Positions 27,241 through 36,508 of a stretch of 64,000 nucleotides of DNA are shown here, one piece after another. Positions within the stretch are counted from its first letter, which is position 1. The number at the start of each line of letters is the position of its first letter. A program made the translations under genes and the position numbers. The notes beneath the pieces are model-generated. The model had not been told where the DNA came from, did not search any database, and saw only the letters and a list, made by a program, of their open reading frames with translations. The stretch comes from JAUMBM01 sp964441755 (GTDB taxonomy: Bacteria > Bacteroidota > Bacteroidia > Chitinophagales > Saprospiraceae), in NCBI GenBank assembly GCA_964441755.1, contig CAYTVG010000003.1, positions 186,001 through 250,000 of the forward strand, read 5' to 3'.

Positions 27241-28835
27241 TACTCCTGTCCCGGTTGCTTTATCTCAAAATCATCCCGCGTTTTTGACAGGCGAACCATC
27301 TCGCGTACGTCCGCTAGCAACTGCTTGGCATCGTAAATAACACCATCCTTGATAGTATAGCGCACACCACCTGCACGAATAATCTGATTGTCTTCTGTGA
27401 GCTGAATAGCACCTGTTCCATACAGGAGCTGCAGATTTTGCAGCGGATTCTGATCTATCAGAATCATATCTGCCAGTTTGCCCGGCTCGATGGACCCAAT
27501 TTCCGTGTCAACCCCCAATGCCTCGGCACCAGCCAGGGTAGCTGCACGAATAACCTCTAATGGATGAAAGCCGGCTTCTCTCAACAGTTCTAATTCGCGG
27601 ATATAGGCGAATCCATACAACTGGTAAATAAAACCCGAGTCAGAACCCGCAGTTACTCTGCCTCCCCTGTTCTTATACTCGTTGATGAAGGTCATCCAGA
27701 GGCGATAATTTTCACGCCAGGCCACCTCCTGCTCTGTACCCCAGGAATGCCAGTAAGAGCCGTGTGATATGCGGCTGGGCTGGTAAAAGCGCCACAGGCT
27801 GGGCAACGTATACTCCTCATGCCATTCAGCGCGCCTTGCACGCATCAAATCGCGACTGGCCTCATAAATATTAAACGTAGGATCTATGGTGAAGTCAAGT
27901 GAAATGAGCTCATTCATCACCTTATTCCAGTGATCACTGTAGGGCGGTGCAGCCTGCTTCCAAAGTCTGCCAGCCTGCTCGAACCGATGCTGTTCGTTCT
28001 GGTAATTGTAGTCTGCCGGGTAGTCTTGCACCGTACGATCTGTGAAAAGTGCCTCCGGCAGTCCATACCAGTGTTCCATAGAGGTAAGTCCGCTGCGCGC
28101 ACTGTTGAGTACATTCCAGCGCGCAACGTCCAGCTGTGCATGGTGACAGGCAGATCGAAGTCCCAATCGGCGGTTTTCCTCCAGCGCAGCTGCCATGATA
28201 TCCGGAGGGGCTCCGAAAAATTTGATGCCGTCAGCCCCTCTGGAGGCATTTTGACGTACCCATTCCTTGGCCTCCTCCGGCTTGCGGAAGGGCTCATCCC
28301 GCCCTTGTCCGAAAACCGTATACGCATGGATTCTGGGAGCTACAATTTCATTTTTGCGACTCCGCTCTTTGTGCGACAGCACCCAGTCGAGCCCGTTGCC
28401 ACAACTTGGATCGCGGATGGTTGTGATACCATGTGCCATCCACAGCTTGAAAACATACTCCGCTTCAGCTCCTTGTGCCCTGCCGCCAATATGACCATGC
28501 ATATCTACAAAGCCCGGCAGCAGGTACATTCCTGAAGCATCCACTTCCTTGCCACCAGGCTTAAGCACCGGCCTGCTGCTGGCTTTTATTTCCACGCCCG
28601 GGTAGCCGACAGTCCTGACCTCAACGATTCTGTTGCCCTCGACTACAACATCTACAGGCCCCAGCGGAGGCGCCCCGGTACTATTGATTAACGTCACCCC
28701 ACGAATGATGAGTTGCGTAAAGGGTCCCTCCCCTTCTCCTTGGCGGCGATCAGGCGCAGGATCTATCTGTGCCCGCAAGGGTGCCACGGCAACTGCTATA
28801 ACCGCGCAAACAACCAGTAGTGCTCTTAGCTTCAT
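27240..28835 (-). CDS. Exported amidohydrolase-family protein
   Basis: The protein is 531 residues from the ATG at 28835; this start begins with signal peptide MKLRALLVVCAVIAVAVAPLRAQ, and an upstream one would precede it with polar residues. The metal-binding HxH is in GFVDMHGHIGG (about residue 106), and later histidines lie in SACHHAQLD. The final metal Asp is in TAGSDSGFIYQ, and EIGSIEPGKLADMILID is the closing beta-sandwich signature. The family hydrolyses cyclic amides, dipeptides or similar bonds, with substrate unknown. Being periplasmic, it may act on imported peptides, which is inference. Confidence 0.88.
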   Translation of the reverse strand: MKLRALLVVCAVIAVAVAPLRAQIDPAPDRRQGEGEGPFTQLIIRGVTLINSTGAPPLGPVDVVVEGNRIVEVRTVGYPGVEIKASSRPVLKPGGKEVDASGMYLLPGFVDMHGHIGGRAQGAEAEYVFKLWMAHGITTIRDPSCGNGLDWVLSHKERSRKNEIVAPRIHAYTVFGQGRDEPFRKPEEAKEWVRQNASRGADGIKFFGAPPDIMAAALEENRRLGLRSACHHAQLDVARWNVLNSARSGLTSMEHWYGLPEALFTDRTVQDYPADYNYQNEQHRFEQAGRLWKQAAPPYSDHWNKVMNELISLDFTIDPTFNIYEASRDLMRARRAEWHEEYTLPSLWRFYQPSRISHGSYWHSWGTEQEVAWRENYRLWMTFINEYKNRGGRVTAGSDSGFIYQLYGFAYIRELELLREAGFHPLEVIRAATLAGAEALGVDTEIGSIEPGKLADMILIDQNPLQNLQLLYGTGAIQLTEDNQIIRAGGVRYTIKDGVIYDAKQLLADVREMVRLSKTRDDFEIKQPGQE

Positions 28836-29036
28836 AATCCAAAGATTCTTTTGCTGCAATATCGCTGCGGCAAATATTCAAAAAAATTTTCGGCTTATTG
28901 CCGGACTTCTCTGCGTCTTTCAGCCGAATTCATAAAATTGAACCGTTCGGGCAGTTCAACACTAATGCGAGAGCCTGCAATCAAACACCAATGTTAACTA
29001 AATGTAAACATATTTTAAACTCTGTGTTAATTTTTC

Positions 29037-29067
29037 TTGTTAAAAAGCTAAGGTTTACTTACTTTTG
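29037..29067 (+). promoter_or_regulatory. Promoter of the aspartyl protease gene (TTG-N20-TACTTTTG)
   Basis: TTG at 29037-29039 and TACTTTTG at 29060-29067 with a 20-base spacer match both elements. The start codon at 29112 is 45 bases beyond. Confidence 0.7.
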
Positions 29068-29111
29068 GTATTCGGCCACAAAAATTTATCGTTTTCAAAA
29101 ACCGTGAGCGG

Positions 29112-30056
29112 ATGTCTGCCAGGTATGCAATTTGGCAAATTGGGTTACTACTCTTCTACAGCACTGGCTTGTTGTGGGCGCAACATGACATTTCTTTTTT
29201 AAATATTCCCCCGCGGCAGTTGCATATTGAGGCACGCAGTACAGACTATCAGCAGCTAACGCATCATTTTGAACTTCAGAAAGGTCTGGTAGTCGTAGAA
29301 GGCAAGCTTAATGGGCAGTCAGGCCGATACATATTGGACACAGGGGCTCCCTGCCTCGTGGTTAACGCGCATAACCTACCGGAATCTCAACAACGCATTA
29401 CAACAGGCCACGGTCTCAGCGAATCCGTAGAACTTGCTTCAGGGCAGGCGCGCCTTTTCGAGTTTGCAGGCAGAAGCCGTCGCCAACTCTCATTACTTGC
29501 GCTGGACGTAGAGCACCTTAAGCAACCCGGAGGACTTGAAGTCTCAGGATTGATTGGTGCCGAATTATTCCGGGATGCAGAATTGTATCTTGATTATGAA
29601 GAGCAATTATTTGCTTTGCTGCCCGCCCGAAAAAATGTCCTTCACCAGTTACAGAACGCCCGTATACAGTTGGACATCGAATTCGAAGGGCATCTGCCGG
29701 TAATCTTGATGACTATTGGCGACAAGGTGCTGCGCTTCGGCATTGACAGCGGTGCAGGATCCAATCTGATCGATAAGGCCGCCCTGGCACAATTGCCCGC
29801 TACTTGGGTGGAGATGCTGCAGCAGGAAACGGTAAGAGGTCTCGATAAAGTAGAACAGCCGGCAAACAGGCTTCGTATTGAACAACTGCAGCTCACAGCG
29901 GATGAACCTCTTATGGACATGACCTTCTTACAGATAGATTTTGCTCCGCTGCGGGCACAAACAGGCTACCAGATTGACGGTCTTTTGGGGTATGATTTTC
30001 TCTCGCAGTTCCGGCTCTCTATCAATTACCCCGCTCGCAAGTTGTATATTTGGTAA
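29112..30056 (+). CDS. Exported retropepsin-like aspartyl protease with two catalytic motifs
   Basis: The 314-residue protein has a hydrophobic N-terminus (IGLLLFYSTGLLWAQ), probably a signal peptide. Two D-T/S-G active-site motifs lie in one chain: YILDTGAPCLVV (D76) and FGIDSGAGSNLI (D212). Each is followed by a GLIGAELF or GLLGYDFLSQF flap-end block. This is an internally duplicated aspartyl protease of the PF13650 type, able to form the active site within one chain. The ends of both halves (ELYLDYEEQLFALLP and RLSINYPARKLYIW) are similar, which supports duplication. Substrate unknown. It is convergent with the TonB-dependent receptor. Confidence 0.85.
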   Translation: MSARYAIWQIGLLLFYSTGLLWAQHDISFLNIPPRQLHIEARSTDYQQLTHHFELQKGLVVVEGKLNGQSGRYILDTGAPCLVVNAHNLPESQQRITTGHGLSESVELASGQARLFEFAGRSRRQLSLLALDVEHLKQPGGLEVSGLIGAELFRDAELYLDYEEQLFALLPARKNVLHQLQNARIQLDIEFEGHLPVILMTIGDKVLRFGIDSGAGSNLIDKAALAQLPATWVEMLQQETVRGLDKVEQPANRLRIEQLQLTADEPLMDMTFLQIDFAPLRAQTGYQIDGLLGYDFLSQFRLSINYPARKLYIW

Positions 30057-30063
30057 AATCACA

Positions 30064-30150
30064 GCACTTTGTAGGCTGCAGACGCAGCCCACAAAGTGCC
30101 GGAAAACAGTATTGTATTTGATTTTTCTTCAAAAAATCAAATACAATACT
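30064..30150. terminator. Two-hairpin intergenic element (copy B) between convergent genes
   Basis: The first hairpin pairs 30064-30079 with 30084-30099, with one A-C mismatch and an AGAC loop. The second has perfect 19-bp arms (30108-30126 and 30132-30150) with TTTGATTTTT reading into a CTTCA loop. The order, GC-rich hairpin then TGATTTTT-type AT-rich hairpin, is the same as at 6995 and 57572. Confidence 0.8.
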
Positions 30151-30156
30151 ACCTGT

Positions 30157-32478
30157 TTATGATTTAGACCGCCCCCCAAAACGCCAATCGGTTCTGAGTG
30201 TAATATTTCTCGGCGGTTCCATCAAAGCCGGCCGTATAGTATACGCACGATTAAATGCGTTGCCCAGCAGTAATGAAATACGCACCTCATCCGAAGGTTT
30301 GTAAGCAAAGCGAAAATTGGTATACCAAAAGCCATCAGGGTTAGCATCCTGAAAATTTTTGAGCCCGGGAACAATCAGGTTGAAGATAAAATCTACCGCT
30401 TCGATTCTGCTGAGATAGAACACCTCTGCACCCACGTAAAACTTGTTGAAATTGGTCTCAAGATCGAATTTGAGACTATGCCTGAACCGGTACTTCAGCA
30501 CATTCGTCTCCCGGTTGGAACTGTTCTGAAAATTGAGCTGCCCCTGGTTACGATCTAAGCCGACCGGAGGTGTAGGATCCCATTCGAGAAAAGTAGGATC
30601 AATGACCGTGTAACCCGCCAGCAGGCGCAACGGTAGCTTGCCAATACTTCCCTGTCCTGCCGCCGTTACTTCAAGTCCTCTGATATCCGTACCGCCGATA
30701 TTGACCGACTGGAAAGCACCAATGGTATAATTAAATTCAATCATATTCTGATAGCGCATCAGGAAAGCTGCGAAATCGAGAAAGCCTTCAAAGCCTCCCA
30801 GCCGAAAGCCCTGTTTAATACCGGCCTCAGCTGACCAACCTGTTTCAGATCCGAGGCTTGGGTTGGGCACGACAAAAAAGCCCCCGGCATCGGTATAAAT
30901 GAATTTTTCCGCAACCGTAGGAAAGCGGTAGCCCTGTCCCCAGGAAGCTCGCAAGAAGGTCGCTTTAGCCAATTCGTAGTTGAGCCCAAGCCTGAAAACT
31001 GGCTTATCTTCGCGCTCTTCCGCTGCCGCAACCGGACCCGAGGGGTTTTCAAAACCCGGATTGATCAACAGATTACGCTCATAACGAAAGCCAGCACTCA
31101 CATTCAGCCGGTCGAAAAATTTCTTTTCCAACTGTACATAAGCAGCAAGATTGCGGGAGCTGAAGGTTGTATCACCGTAGAGCTCCGCATTTACAGAAGT
31201 AGCCAAACCGACGATCCCGGCTGTCAGCGCTGCATCAGACATGATGAATCGCCGATGAAACTGATACTCGCCATACCACGAATACGACTGGTTGCTCTGG
31301 TTTCGGTTATTTTTATTATCGACGCTGTACATCCTGCCGAGAAATCGGTGGCGATTGCCCGAAGCATCGTAATAATTGACGAAAGGATCGATATTGTAGC
31401 GCAAACGGCTGCTGCGTGCGAGGGTTGTCGGATGACCGATGTAGGCCGCTGTATCACTGATCCAATAAAAATAACTGCCACTCTGACCCGAATTGACATT
31501 ACCTGCCAAACCATAGTTGAGGCGATCACTCGCACGATAGCGGAGGTTAAAATTGGCGCGCCCGTACCGCTGAAAATTGTCTTTTCGATAGCTTTCTTCG
31601 TTGAGATAAAAACCACCAGCCACCAAATCCAGCTTTCCGATCTTACGCCTGTGGCTGATACTTGCCCCTGCTGAGTAAGGCGAAGCCTCTGAACCAGCAT
31701 CATCCCACCACTTCAATCGCTCGTCTGAAGGAGAGAGGAAAGAGGTAGCGAAAACAGAAGCCTTGGTCTCTGGTTCGTTGCGGGCATAAGCAGTACGTAC
31801 ATTGATGATTCCATTGAGCGCCGAAGAACCATACAGTGCCGATGCTGCTCCCTTGAGGACCTCTACCTGTTCTATGCTCTCAACCGGCACGTCTCCCCAG
31901 TTTGGATAGCCCGCATCTGCCTGCAAGATGGGTACATCATCCACCAACAGCAGCACACGGCTACCCGCCCCCTGGCTATAGCCTGAGCCCCCGCGTATAT
32001 TGGCAGATCCATCGATGATGGTAAGTCCCGGTACCTTTTGAAGTGCCTCATCAAGGCTCACCTTGCCTGTATTTTCAATCAGACTCGGTTTTAATACCTC
32101 CAGTGAAACCGTAAGTTCGCCCAAGGCTTTTTCGTATTTACCGCTGGTGACGGTAGCAGTCTGCAGAAGTGTGGCCTCCTCGGCAAGTACTACGTTCAGT
32201 TTGGTTACCTCCCCAGCCCTTATAACCACTGGCAGTGACTGTGGCTGGAAGCCCACATATGAAACGGTAAGCAGATGACTGCCGGCTGGTAGGTCCAGGC
32301 TGTAGACCCCTTCAAAATCGGTGATCGTCCCCCACTCCCCTACCTGTATGGTAGCAGCTACCAGCGTTTCACCCGCACCACTGCTGACAAGTCCGCTAAC
32401 GCTGCCCTGTTGGCCGCGGGAAACAGTCAGCGCAAAAACGGAAACGAGTAAAAGCAGGCCTTTCTTTGAAAATGACAT
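30157..32478 (-). CDS. TonB-dependent outer-membrane receptor with carboxypeptidase-like domain
   Basis: This 773-residue protein has a signal peptide (KGLLLLVSVFALTVSRGQ) and a carboxypeptidase-regulatory-like domain at about 25-110 (VSGLVSSGAGETLVAATIQV to LPAGSHLLTVSYVGF). The plug domain at about 125-240 includes NIRGGSGYSQGAGSRVLLLV and LKGAASALYGSSALNGIINV. The rest is a 22-strand-type beta barrel ending in TLRTDWRFGGRSKS. It imports a ligand using TonB energy. There is no SusD partner next to it, so a siderophore, vitamin or metal ligand is more likely than glycan, as inference. It is divergent from the first T9SS cargo gene. Confidence 0.92.
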   Translation of the reverse strand: MSFSKKGLLLLVSVFALTVSRGQQGSVSGLVSSGAGETLVAATIQVGEWGTITDFEGVYSLDLPAGSHLLTVSYVGFQPQSLPVVIRAGEVTKLNVVLAEEATLLQTATVTSGKYEKALGELTVSLEVLKPSLIENTGKVSLDEALQKVPGLTIIDGSANIRGGSGYSQGAGSRVLLLVDDVPILQADAGYPNWGDVPVESIEQVEVLKGAASALYGSSALNGIINVRTAYARNEPETKASVFATSFLSPSDERLKWWDDAGSEASPYSAGASISHRRKIGKLDLVAGGFYLNEESYRKDNFQRYGRANFNLRYRASDRLNYGLAGNVNSGQSGSYFYWISDTAAYIGHPTTLARSSRLRYNIDPFVNYYDASGNRHRFLGRMYSVDNKNNRNQSNQSYSWYGEYQFHRRFIMSDAALTAGIVGLATSVNAELYGDTTFSSRNLAAYVQLEKKFFDRLNVSAGFRYERNLLINPGFENPSGPVAAAEEREDKPVFRLGLNYELAKATFLRASWGQGYRFPTVAEKFIYTDAGGFFVVPNPSLGSETGWSAEAGIKQGFRLGGFEGFLDFAAFLMRYQNMIEFNYTIGAFQSVNIGGTDIRGLEVTAAGQGSIGKLPLRLLAGYTVIDPTFLEWDPTPPVGLDRNQGQLNFQNSSNRETNVLKYRFRHSLKFDLETNFNKFYVGAEVFYLSRIEAVDFIFNLIVPGLKNFQDANPDGFWYTNFRFAYKPSDEVRISLLLGNAFNRAYTIRPALMEPPRNITLRTDWRFGGRSKS

Positions 32479-32504
32479 AGAATCTGTTTTGTGTTACAGC
32501 AAAT

Positions 32505-32545
32505 AATTTTCCGCATACAACGTTAGTGATGCGGAAGAAAATTTT
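32505..32545. promoter_or_regulatory. Palindrome in a divergent promoter region
   Basis: AATTTTCCGCAT (32505-32516) pairs with ATGCGG-(AAG)-AAAATT (32529-32543 region). An outer AATCT/AGATT pair lies at 32481 and 32546. It could be an operator or mRNA leader hairpin for either gene. Confidence 0.4.
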
Positions 32546-32599
32546 AGATTGGGTTGAAATTTAGGCCGAAAGCTGCAATTTACTATCCAAATTAAGAAA

Positions 32600-32607
32600 T
32601 AATTTTG
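32600..32607 (+). promoter_or_regulatory. Candidate -7 element for the small T9SS gene
   Basis: TAATTTTG fits TAnnTTTG and lies 76 bases before the start at 32683. No -33 TTG at the normal distance. Confidence 0.4.
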
Positions 32608-32682
32608 ACAATTATGTTGCGGGCGTTTTTTCCTAGCAATATTTTAAGCATTTTTGTAGGACTTTATTTAAATCATCATATT

Positions 32683-33483
32683 ATGCCAAAAACTTACGCA
32701 ATCGTTTTATCGCTTGTATTCATTGCCTCTTTCAGCGGGCTTCATGCACAGACATGCCAGCCGGATTTTACGCTGCCCGACAGCGTCGTCGTTGATCCGC
32801 TGCCGTATACCGCTGCGAATCCTGAGCGCGGCATTCAGGATACCGCCTGTGCAAACAACTACTTTGAGACCATTTTCCAGTTTCAGATTCCGCCTACTTT
32901 TGCATTTAATGGTTTAGAAGTACCCGTGGTTTCAGTTGATCTGGCGACTACAGGCGCCATTGCCAACCTGCCTTCGACCTTTAGTTACACCTGCAATCCC
33001 CCCAGCTGTGTTTTCCCGCGTGACTCTACGGGTTGCATCGTTTTGTACGGTACGCCGAATGCATCAAATGTAGGCGTACATGATTTGAAGATCAATGTGG
33101 TCATTCAGATAGGCATCCCCTTCCCGCTGCAGCTGCCCAATGCATCTCTTGCGCCCGGCAACTACTTCCTGCACGTCAAAGAAGACTGTCTGCCCTCCTC
33201 AACAATTGAAGGAGACGTTGCTGCCAACACATTGCAAACTGCTGTATCTCCCAACCCCATGCAAGATTATGGTTTCCTGAAGGTGACCACTGCACACGCG
33301 GGGCGCTACGAACTTCATTTCTTCAACGCCATCGGCCAACGCGTTGCCGGCAGGCAGTTGGAACTGGTCGAAGGAATCAATGAAATCGTGCTGGAAACAG
33401 CGGACATGCCCAACGGGATTTATCAGTTTATTCTTACCAATGCTGCGCAAACAGCAAGTGGCAAGCTGATTATCCAGCACTAG
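32683..33483 (+). CDS. Small secreted T9SS cargo protein
   Basis: The protein is 266 residues from ATG 32683, giving signal peptide MPKTYAIVLSLVFIASFSGLHAQ; an upstream start would place 26 extra residues before it. The middle is Cys-containing and beta-rich, with PSTFSYTCNPPSC and GCIVLYGTPNASNVGVH. The same layout (G-x-P-x-G, ENP-like then CxxLxGTP) occurs in the next gene, so the two cargo proteins share a domain. The last about 70 residues (VSPNPMQDYGFLKV to SGKLIIQH) form a type A T9SS sorting domain. No enzymatic motif. It forms a tandem pair with the larger PKD-domain cargo. Confidence 0.8.
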   Translation: MPKTYAIVLSLVFIASFSGLHAQTCQPDFTLPDSVVVDPLPYTAANPERGIQDTACANNYFETIFQFQIPPTFAFNGLEVPVVSVDLATTGAIANLPSTFSYTCNPPSCVFPRDSTGCIVLYGTPNASNVGVHDLKINVVIQIGIPFPLQLPNASLAPGNYFLHVKEDCLPSSTIEGDVAANTLQTAVSPNPMQDYGFLKVTTAHAGRYELHFFNAIGQRVAGRQLELVEGINEIVLETADMPNGIYQFILTNAAQTASGKLIIQH

Positions 33484-33525
33484 TAGTAACTGCACTGTCG
33501 TGTACGACAACAAATCATAGACGCT

Positions 33526-33566
33526 CAGTTGGCTTTGGGTAGCTCCAAACCACCCAAAGCCAACTG
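33526..33566. terminator. Terminator hairpin between two T9SS cargo genes
   Basis: Perfect 15-bp arms (33526-33540 and 33552-33566) with an 11-base loop. A small palindrome TGTCGT-GT-ACGACA lies just before it at 33496-33509. Confidence 0.7.
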
Positions 33567-33659
33567 TAAGCCACATTCTCTCCAAAAGAAGACAGACCTG
33601 AAAAGACGCATTCTTCGTTCACTGGCAGCGCTTGTTGTGTTGCCTAAAATTGTTTTCTT

Positions 33660-35465
33660 ATGCGCTTTTCTGTGTTGTCTGCCTGTATGGGCAGCCTGCT
33701 GTTGACGTTTCAGGTATTTTCTCAGGCTGACTGTCCCGGCTGCACTACCAATCTTCCTCTCCTTCCGCAGGATACTCTCTACCTCGATTCGGCTGCTGTT
33801 GGCATCGTCGGGACGCTCTATGAAAACAGCATTAGTTTTCGGCTTCCTAAGTCAACAACGCCTGTTGCTGCAGTAGACTCGACGGTACTGCCGGGCTTAC
33901 CCATCAACGGTATTCGCATACTGTCATTTGCCGGCCTGCCCCCGGGGCTGGAGGTTTTTCCCAGCCAACGGGATTTCAACCCACAAAACCAGACTGACGG
34001 ATGCCTGCAGTTGTGCGGCACGCCTGTGCTTCCGGGTACGTATATTGTACAGGCGCTTATCAGTGCACAAGTATTCATTTTCAATCAGACCACCTCTATC
34101 CGCTTCCCGTTGACCATACTCCCCGCGTCTATTGCCACCGAAGGCTTTACTGTCGTCAATGATGCCGGTTGTGGTACGCTGGTCAGTACCTTTGTCAATA
34201 ATATCCCGGCCAACAATCGGGCAGGATTCTCTTACCATTGGAATTTTGGCAATGGCAACAGCTCACAGGATGAGCACCCGCAGGATCAAACCTTTGATAG
34301 CCCCGGAGTATATTCTATTCAATACCAGGCCATCATTGACACTACAGGCTATTTCCTCACACAGGTGCTAATCACCGATCTGGCCTGCAATGATATCTTC
34401 AATGGCGCACCAGATGTGAAACTCGATATCTTTTCGCCCGAGGGGCAGCGGATATTCCAATCACCCATCGCAGCCAACGCCACACTACCGCTGGTTTTTG
34501 ACATGAATATTCCGCTGGAAGAAGGCACTTATCGCATTGAAGTTATTGATGACGACAGCTTCATTGAACTAGGTGATGATCCCTGTGGCACCCTGCTCAT
34601 CAACCGAACGCAGACAGGGCTACTGGAAAACGGCCCTCTGCGCGCGCAAATCAACGTTGTCCATCCGGTAGATACTGTACGATCCGAAAGTTTGGTCACT
34701 GTACATCCCATACCTGACAATCCTGTGCTTAGTGCCCTGCCACCTTTTTGCACCAATGAGGCGGTACTACTCACAGCAACTCCTTTCACACAGGGATTGC
34801 AGTGGTATAAAGACAGCCTGCCAATGACCGTTGGCGATATTGATTCTGTATATATAAGTACACAGGGTACTTATTTGGTCTCGTACACCAGCGAATACGG
34901 CTGCACCTCATTCTCACTACCCACAGAAATCACGTTGAATGCACCGCCACCGGCAAGTTCCCTTGATCAACAGGGCAATCTGCTGCGTTTGCCTGCGGCC
35001 TACATACTGCAGCCTTCCTATGAGCTACAATGGTGGCTGGACGGCAATCCGATCGAAGGTGCCACCGAAGCACTCCTGTGCACAGAGACAGATGGTTGGT
35101 ACGAACTACAAATTACAGATTCTGCAACAGGCTGTAGCCAGTGGGCCGGTATTGAGGCAAGCTATGATGAAGATGTCAGCTGTACTACTTCCACTGAAGA
35201 CAAGTCAAATCAGGCCAGTGATCTGCTTCTTTGGCCTAATCCCGGAAACGGGCTGCTCAGGCTTGAAGGATACAAACAAGTAGCGGGCAGACTCAGCTGC
35301 AGTGTCGCAGACCTGCAGGGCAGACTGCTTTGGTCTGCCTCCTGGCAGCAGTCCTCCGGCTTTTTTTCCATACCACTCGACTGGACAGCTCTGCCGAAGG
35401 GGCTCTTGCTGGTACGGCTGGATGATGGTACAGGTTACCAGCTAAGCAAATACCTGCACCTGTAA
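33660..35465 (+). CDS. Secreted T9SS cargo protein with PKD and Ig-like domains
   Basis: This 601-residue protein has signal peptide FSVLSACMGSLLLTFQVFSQ. Residues about 25-160 repeat the putative-Ig layout of the preceding cargo (IRILSFAGLPPGLEVFPS, DGCLQLCGTPVLPG). A PKD domain follows (FSYHWNFGNGNSSQDEHPQ to SPGVYSIQYQ, about 190-230), then an Ig-like block (LQWYKDSLPMTVGDIDS). The C-terminus (LLLWPNPGNGLLRLEG to GYQLSKYLHL) is the T9SS sorting domain. It probably acts in surface adhesion or matrix; no catalytic motif is seen. Terminators flank it on both sides. Confidence 0.83.
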   Translation: MRFSVLSACMGSLLLTFQVFSQADCPGCTTNLPLLPQDTLYLDSAAVGIVGTLYENSISFRLPKSTTPVAAVDSTVLPGLPINGIRILSFAGLPPGLEVFPSQRDFNPQNQTDGCLQLCGTPVLPGTYIVQALISAQVFIFNQTTSIRFPLTILPASIATEGFTVVNDAGCGTLVSTFVNNIPANNRAGFSYHWNFGNGNSSQDEHPQDQTFDSPGVYSIQYQAIIDTTGYFLTQVLITDLACNDIFNGAPDVKLDIFSPEGQRIFQSPIAANATLPLVFDMNIPLEEGTYRIEVIDDDSFIELGDDPCGTLLINRTQTGLLENGPLRAQINVVHPVDTVRSESLVTVHPIPDNPVLSALPPFCTNEAVLLTATPFTQGLQWYKDSLPMTVGDIDSVYISTQGTYLVSYTSEYGCTSFSLPTEITLNAPPPASSLDQQGNLLRLPAAYILQPSYELQWWLDGNPIEGATEALLCTETDGWYELQITDSATGCSQWAGIEASYDEDVSCTTSTEDKSNQASDLLLWPNPGNGLLRLEGYKQVAGRLSCSVADLQGRLLWSASWQQSSGFFSIPLDWTALPKGLLLVRLDDGTGYQLSKYLHL

Positions 35466-35472
35466 CATATTG

Positions 35473-35520
35473 CTGAATAACTTGCAGCTGCTTTTGCAGC
35501 TGCAAGTCATTCAGTTTTTT
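35473..35520 (+). terminator. Strong rho-independent terminator after the PKD cargo gene
   Basis: CTGAAT and ACTTGCAGCTGC (35473-35491) pair with GCAGCTGCAAGT and ATTCAG (35496-35514), one A-C mismatch, TTTT loop. A TTTTTT run follows at 35515-35520. It also lies just beyond the stop of the convergent galM gene. Confidence 0.9.
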
Positions 35521-35525
35521 CACAA

Positions 35526-36467
35526 TCACGAATGTGTACGCCGGAAGGAAAGACCGCAGCTGGCTTCAGCCAGTTGCCCGGAATGCAGTACAATCAGACC
35601 TTCAAGATTGTTAAAAGCGTCCACATTGCAACTCATCGGCTCAATGGCAACCGATTGTCTGTCGGGCGGAATAAACACTTGCATAAACGGAAATTTACCC
35701 TCACCCGTCTCCTGCCAGTACTCAATACGGCCATTAGAGCCCTCGAGTATGGTTACAGCTCGTGCCGATGTATCGGCCAGCCAAAAGCAGTTGTCAATCA
35801 TTGTGTTGCCCAAAGCTTTAGCCGTAGCAAAGTGTGGATAATCGTGACGTTCTCCCGTTGGCAACATGCGATCATCTACACCAATCAACTGCAGTACGGG
35901 AAGTTCACAGGTATAGTCATCGGCCCTCCCCCCGGGCGCAAAGTACGGGTGCCAGCCCATGCCTACGGGTATGGGCTGCTCACCTGTGTTGAGACAGGCG
36001 AGTGTAACCTGCAGAGAACCCTTGCGCAGACAGTAGGTAACCCGGAAATCAGCCGGAAACGGATACGAAGCAATATCGCCGCCATAGTGCCAAACACAAG
36101 AGACAATGCCCTCTTCTGCTGTAAGTTGTATAGATTCAACCACAAAGGGCTTATCAAGACACATGCCGTGCAAAGCATTCCCGGCAGCCATATCATTGAC
36201 AGGAAACTGGTATGCATGTCCATTCCAGTCATAACGCCCGTCCCTGAGCCGATTGGGAAAGGGAAACAGCAATCTGCCTTTGCTCCAGCGATTGGCGAGT
36301 GCCTCCTCATCCGTCCGATCACCATCGAGCAGTTCGACCTGATCGAGCACCAGTTGGCGAAGGCAGGCCCCTACCGATGGCAGTATTGACATTGACTGGC
36401 TACCATCAGCCGAAGAGACATACAGCTGCGTCAGTGAGCCAAAAGATTCGTAGTGATATTGAAACAT
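35526..36467 (-). CDS. galM: Aldose 1-epimerase (galactose mutarotase family)
   Basis: This 313-residue protein has the galactose-mutarotase beta-sandwich. Recognisable blocks are GRLLFPFPNRLRDGRYDWNG, the catalytic-His region in NALHGMCLDKPF, GMGWHPYF, and the closing MQVFIPPDRQSVAIEPMSCN. It interconverts the alpha and beta anomers of hexoses. The catalytic base would be the Glu in VAIEPMSC. A remnant of sugar use is also suggested by the GH31 gene further along this strand. Its start is close (14 bases) to a TATATTTG box. It is the last gene in a run of minus-strand genes but is separated from EVE by 41 bases. Confidence 0.88.
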   Translation of the reverse strand: MFQYHYESFGSLTQLYVSSADGSQSMSILPSVGACLRQLVLDQVELLDGDRTDEEALANRWSKGRLLFPFPNRLRDGRYDWNGHAYQFPVNDMAAGNALHGMCLDKPFVVESIQLTAEEGIVSCVWHYGGDIASYPFPADFRVTYCLRKGSLQVTLACLNTGEQPIPVGMGWHPYFAPGGRADDYTCELPVLQLIGVDDRMLPTGERHDYPHFATAKALGNTMIDNCFWLADTSARAVTILEGSNGRIEYWQETGEGKFPFMQVFIPPDRQSVAIEPMSCNVDAFNNLEGLIVLHSGQLAEASCGLSFRRTHS

Positions 36468-36480
36468 ACTGATTACAATT

Positions 36481-36488
36481 CAAATATA
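36481..36488 (-). promoter_or_regulatory. Weak candidate -7 element for galM
   Basis: TATATTTG on the minus strand fits the consensus but lies only 13 bases before the start codon, implying a very short leader. Confidence 0.3.
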
Positions 36489-36508
36489 ATTACCGGATCT
36501 AAGTGCAC

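Noticed and set aside
35532..36389. 285-codon plus-strand frame opposite galM
   Set aside because: Antisense shadow; mutarotase motifs are on the minus strand.
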